Source: Candidatus Zhuqueibacterota bacterium (GTDB lineage: Bacteria > SM23-31). Taken from it: a DNA stretch of 8,414 nucleotides. The stretch covers positions 1 through 8,414 of the forward strand of contig JADFON010000057.1 of the NCBI GenBank assembly GCA_022562855.1, in the 5' to 3' direction. Every line of letters begins with the position of its first letter. Within the stretch, counting starts at the first letter, position 1. Shown in pieces: positions 6,363 to 8,414 of the stretch. Made by a program: the position numbers and the translations under genes. The notes under the pieces were generated by a model. It did not search any database. It was not told the DNA's origin and was given only the letters and a program-made list of their open reading frames with translations.

Positions 6363-7733
6363 TTAGACCGGGATATCTTCAAACACGGCGAGGTTTTCAA
6401 ACTTTGCGTGATCTTTTAAAAATGTCAAGTAAACGGTATCGGTCGGTCCGTTACGCTGCTTACCGATGATGATCTCGGCGATGTTTTCGGTTGAGCGTCC
6501 CTTGTCATCCTCCTTGATTCCGTACATTTCAGGACGGTAAATGAAAAGAACTACGTCCGCATCCTGTTCAAGAGCGCCTGATTCACGTAAATCGGAAAGC
6601 ATCGGTCTCCGGTGTTCCCCTCCCCTTATTTCCGGCTGGCGCGAAAGCTGGGACAGGGCGATTACCGGGATATCGAGTTCCTTTGCAACTGCTTTGAGTG
6701 ACCGGGAAATTTCCGAGATCTCCTGCTGCCGGCTTTCTTTTCCCGACGGTCCCTGCATAAGTTGAAGGTAGTCGATAACCAGCAATTGGATATTATGTTC
6801 CAATTTCAATCTGCGCGCTTTAGACCGCAATTCAAAAATGCTCAATGAGGCGGTATCGTCGATGAAAATCGGGGTCTCCGCAAGAGCACCGGCTGCGATT
6901 GTCAGCTTATTCCACTCCTTGTTGTCCATTCTTCCTCTTCTCAGCTTGTTTGAGTCAATTCTCGTTTCACAACTCAACAGGCGGGTGGCAAGTTGAAACT
7001 TCGACATTTCAAGACTAAAGAATCCGACGCCGATTTTGTCCGATACTGCGGCGTTGCGCGCCACGTTTAATACGAAGGCTGTCTTACCCATCGAAGGTCT
7101 CCCGGCAATTATTATCAAATCGGACTTTTGAAATCCTGCAGTAAGTTCGTCCAGCTTTGTAAAACCGCTGGGGACGCCGATGACCTTACCTTTGCGTTTG
7201 CTGTAACTCTCAAGCACTTCCAACGAATCATGGAGTATCGGGCTTATCTTTTCAAAACCGGCTTTTAACCCGATTTCGCTTATGTGGAAAATTTTCTGTT
7301 CAGCTTTGTCCAGCAGAGACCTGGCATCTTCACGCGCTTCATAACTCTCTTTCGTGATTTCACTTGCAATGGAAATCATACTTCTGAGCATAGCTTTTTC
7401 AAGGACAATTTTCGCGTGATATTCCACATTAGCCGTCGAGGTGACCCGGTTCGTGCATTCCGTAAGATAATACGCACCTCCGATTTCCTCGAGTTTTTCG
7501 TCTTTTTTGAGTTGTTCGGTGACGGTGATAAGGTCTATCGCTTCGTTGCGAGTAAAGAGAACATTCATTGAATGGAAGATTCTCTGATGTGCAGTTTTGT
7601 AAAAATGATCCTCCTTCAGCAGTTCCATAGTGCTAAACACAGCGTTGCTTTCCTGCATCATGGCGCCAAGTACAGCCATCTCGATATCAACATCCTGCGG
7701 CGGAATCCGCTCTTTTAAACCGTTGTCTTCCAT
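6363..7733 (-). CDS. dnaB: Replicative DNA helicase DnaB
   Basis: DnaB is the hexameric, ATP-driven 5'-3' helicase that unwinds DNA at the replication fork and binds primase. All 456 residues are present, a usual length. The N-terminal primase-interacting domain (about 10-115) begins with PPQDVDIEMAVLGAMM. A linker leads to the RecA-like motor (about 185-450): GVPSGFTKLDELTAGF (186-201), Walker A GRPSMGKTA (211-219, K217), FFSLEMS (238-244), Walker B LLVIDYLQL (317-325, D321), ALSQLSR (359-365), DLRESGALEQDAD (381-393), and KQRNGP (425-430), whose K425 and R427 match the arginine-finger region. No intein interrupts the gene, although DnaB is a common intein host. Translation starts at ATG 7733, 15 nt after the udg stop and without a visible Shine-Dalgarno sequence. 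The chromosomal setting and full domain set argue against a phage helicase. Confidence 0.97.
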   Translation of the reverse strand: MEDNGLKERIPPQDVDIEMAVLGAMMQESNAVFSTMELLKEDHFYKTAHQRIFHSMNVLFTRNEAIDLITVTEQLKKDEKLEEIGGAYYLTECTNRVTSTANVEYHAKIVLEKAMLRSMISIASEITKESYEAREDARSLLDKAEQKIFHISEIGLKAGFEKISPILHDSLEVLESYSKRKGKVIGVPSGFTKLDELTAGFQKSDLIIIAGRPSMGKTAFVLNVARNAAVSDKIGVGFFSLEMSKFQLATRLLSCETRIDSNKLRRGRMDNKEWNKLTIAAGALAETPIFIDDTASLSIFELRSKARRLKLEHNIQLLVIDYLQLMQGPSGKESRQQEISEISRSLKAVAKELDIPVIALSQLSRQPEIRGGEHRRPMLSDLRESGALEQDADVVLFIYRPEMYGIKEDDKGRSTENIAEIIIGKQRNGPTDTVYLTFLKDHAKFENLAVFEDIPV

Positions 7734-7748
7734 AAATTTAGTATGGTG

Positions 7749-8414
7749 TTAGTTCTTCGATACTTTTCTTTGTTTCAGTTTACTAAGATAGAGTCTTTGA
7801 ATCTCCTGCATATCTTCCCATGTCGGTTTTTTGAAGTTACTGTTTCTAAGCAGCGCTGCGGGATGATATGTCACCATCATATCGGTTCCATGATAATCGT
7901 GCACCTTTCCGCGAAGCGCGCCAAGCGTCGAATCAGTGCGTAAGAGTGTTTGCCCTGCTACCCTGCCCAGCGCAACAATCAGGACGGGATCGATGAGTTT
8001 TATCTGGTGAACCAGGTACGGCTCACAGCAGGCGATTTCACCTGCCTGGGGGTCGCGGTTTTTCGGCGGTCTGCATTTCAGAATATTCGCTATATATACA
8101 TCAGACCGGTCAAGGTTTATCGCATGCAAAATTTTGTTGAGCAGTTGACCGGCGCGTCCGACAAACGGTTCCCCCTGCAGATCCTCGTTTCTGCCAGGCG
8201 CTTCACCGATAAATAACAGGTCTGCTTTCGGATTCCCGACGCCGAAAACAAACTTATTTCTTGTCTTCCCAAGACTGCATTTCTGACACTCTTTTATACG
8301 GTCATAAAACGCGCCGAGTTCAGATATGTTTTGCCAATTTTCGTCTTGAGAATTCGATTTGTCTTCTATCGTCGAAATCCCGCGGGAATTATCCGACGCT
8401 ATTGATACAGCCTG
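7749..8414 (-). CDS. Family 4 (Fe-S) uracil-DNA glycosylase, N-terminus cut by window edge
   Basis: Family 4 UDGs remove uracil from DNA by cleaving the glycosidic bond and begin base-excision repair. The frame is open from the window edge and gives 221 visible residues. Motif 1 is GEAPG (70-74) followed by ED (77-78) and GEPFVGRAG (81-89); motif 2 is HPAALL (184-189). The four Fe-S cysteines fit C43 and C46 (CQKC), C114 (in ILKCRPP) and C129 or C130 (in EIACCEP). [10 protein letters not shown] (113-122) is also typical. The catalytic domain starts near residue 35. The residues before it are polar, low in conservation and probably an N-terminal extension that continues beyond the window, as in members fused to a segment like one from phage DNA polymerases; that part cannot be judged here. 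It lies 15 nt upstream of dnaB, so the two are very likely cotranscribed. Confidence 0.95.
   Translation of the reverse strand, partial: QAVSIASDNSRGISTIEDKSNSQDENWQNISELGAFYDRIKECQKCSLGKTRNKFVFGVGNPKADLLFIGEAPGRNEDLQGEPFVGRAGQLLNKILHAINLDRSDVYIANILKCRPPKNRDPQAGEIACCEPYLVHQIKLIDPVLIVALGRVAGQTLLRTDSTLGALRGKVHDYHGTDMMVTYHPAALLRNSNFKKPTWEDMQEIQRLYLSKLKQRKVSKN

Noticed and set aside
6363-7733. Intein or phage origin for dnaB
   Set aside because: The motor motifs are continuous with no insertion, and the neighbours are all chromosomal housekeeping genes.

Overview
All genes in this window read on the minus strand, so transcription runs from the high-coordinate end to the low. In reading order they are: a family 4 (Fe-S) uracil-DNA glycosylase cut by the right edge; the replicative helicase DnaB; two consecutive full-length RelA/SpoT homologues (RSH); an HU/IHF-family DNA-binding protein; the RuvX/YqgF RNase H-fold protein; and the start of apolipoprotein N-acyltransferase (Lnt), cut by the left edge. 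I see no mobile element, tRNA, rRNA, CRISPR array or phage gene. This is core chromosome.

Organism. Lnt implies a diderm (Gram-negative-type) cell with acylated lipoproteins. Base composition looks moderately AT-rich. Most starts have no visible Shine-Dalgarno sequence; HU is the clear exception. These traits, with an Fe-S UDG and two long RSH proteins, would suit a member of the FCB superphylum or a related uncultured diderm lineage. That placement is a guess from style and gene content, not from a marker phylogeny.

Layout. Positions 8414-6363 hold a tight udg-dnaB unit with a 15-nt gap. A 271-nt AT-rich gap (6362-6092) follows and may contain a promoter. The two RSH genes (6091-3899 and 3841-1694) are separated by 57 nt and are probably cotranscribed. 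A 365-nt AT-rich gap (1693-1329) contains two perfect inverted repeats and precedes hup. A 59-nt gap with a nested hairpin and a good -35 box separates hup from ruvX. lnt starts 17 nt after ruvX.

How the genes fit together. The most informative part is the RSH pair. The upstream copy has lost several hydrolase metal-site residues and carries an acidic EFDD motif in its synthetase, as RelA-type enzymes do. The downstream copy keeps the full hydrolase site and carries RFKD, as Rel/SpoT-type enzymes do. The window thus appears to encode a dedicated (p)ppGpp synthetase beside a hydrolase-competent partner, next to genes for replication (dnaB), uracil repair (udg) and chromosome architecture (hup). 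I found no wholly unknown system. The points worth a second look are this paired specialisation and the control elements around hup and ruvX.
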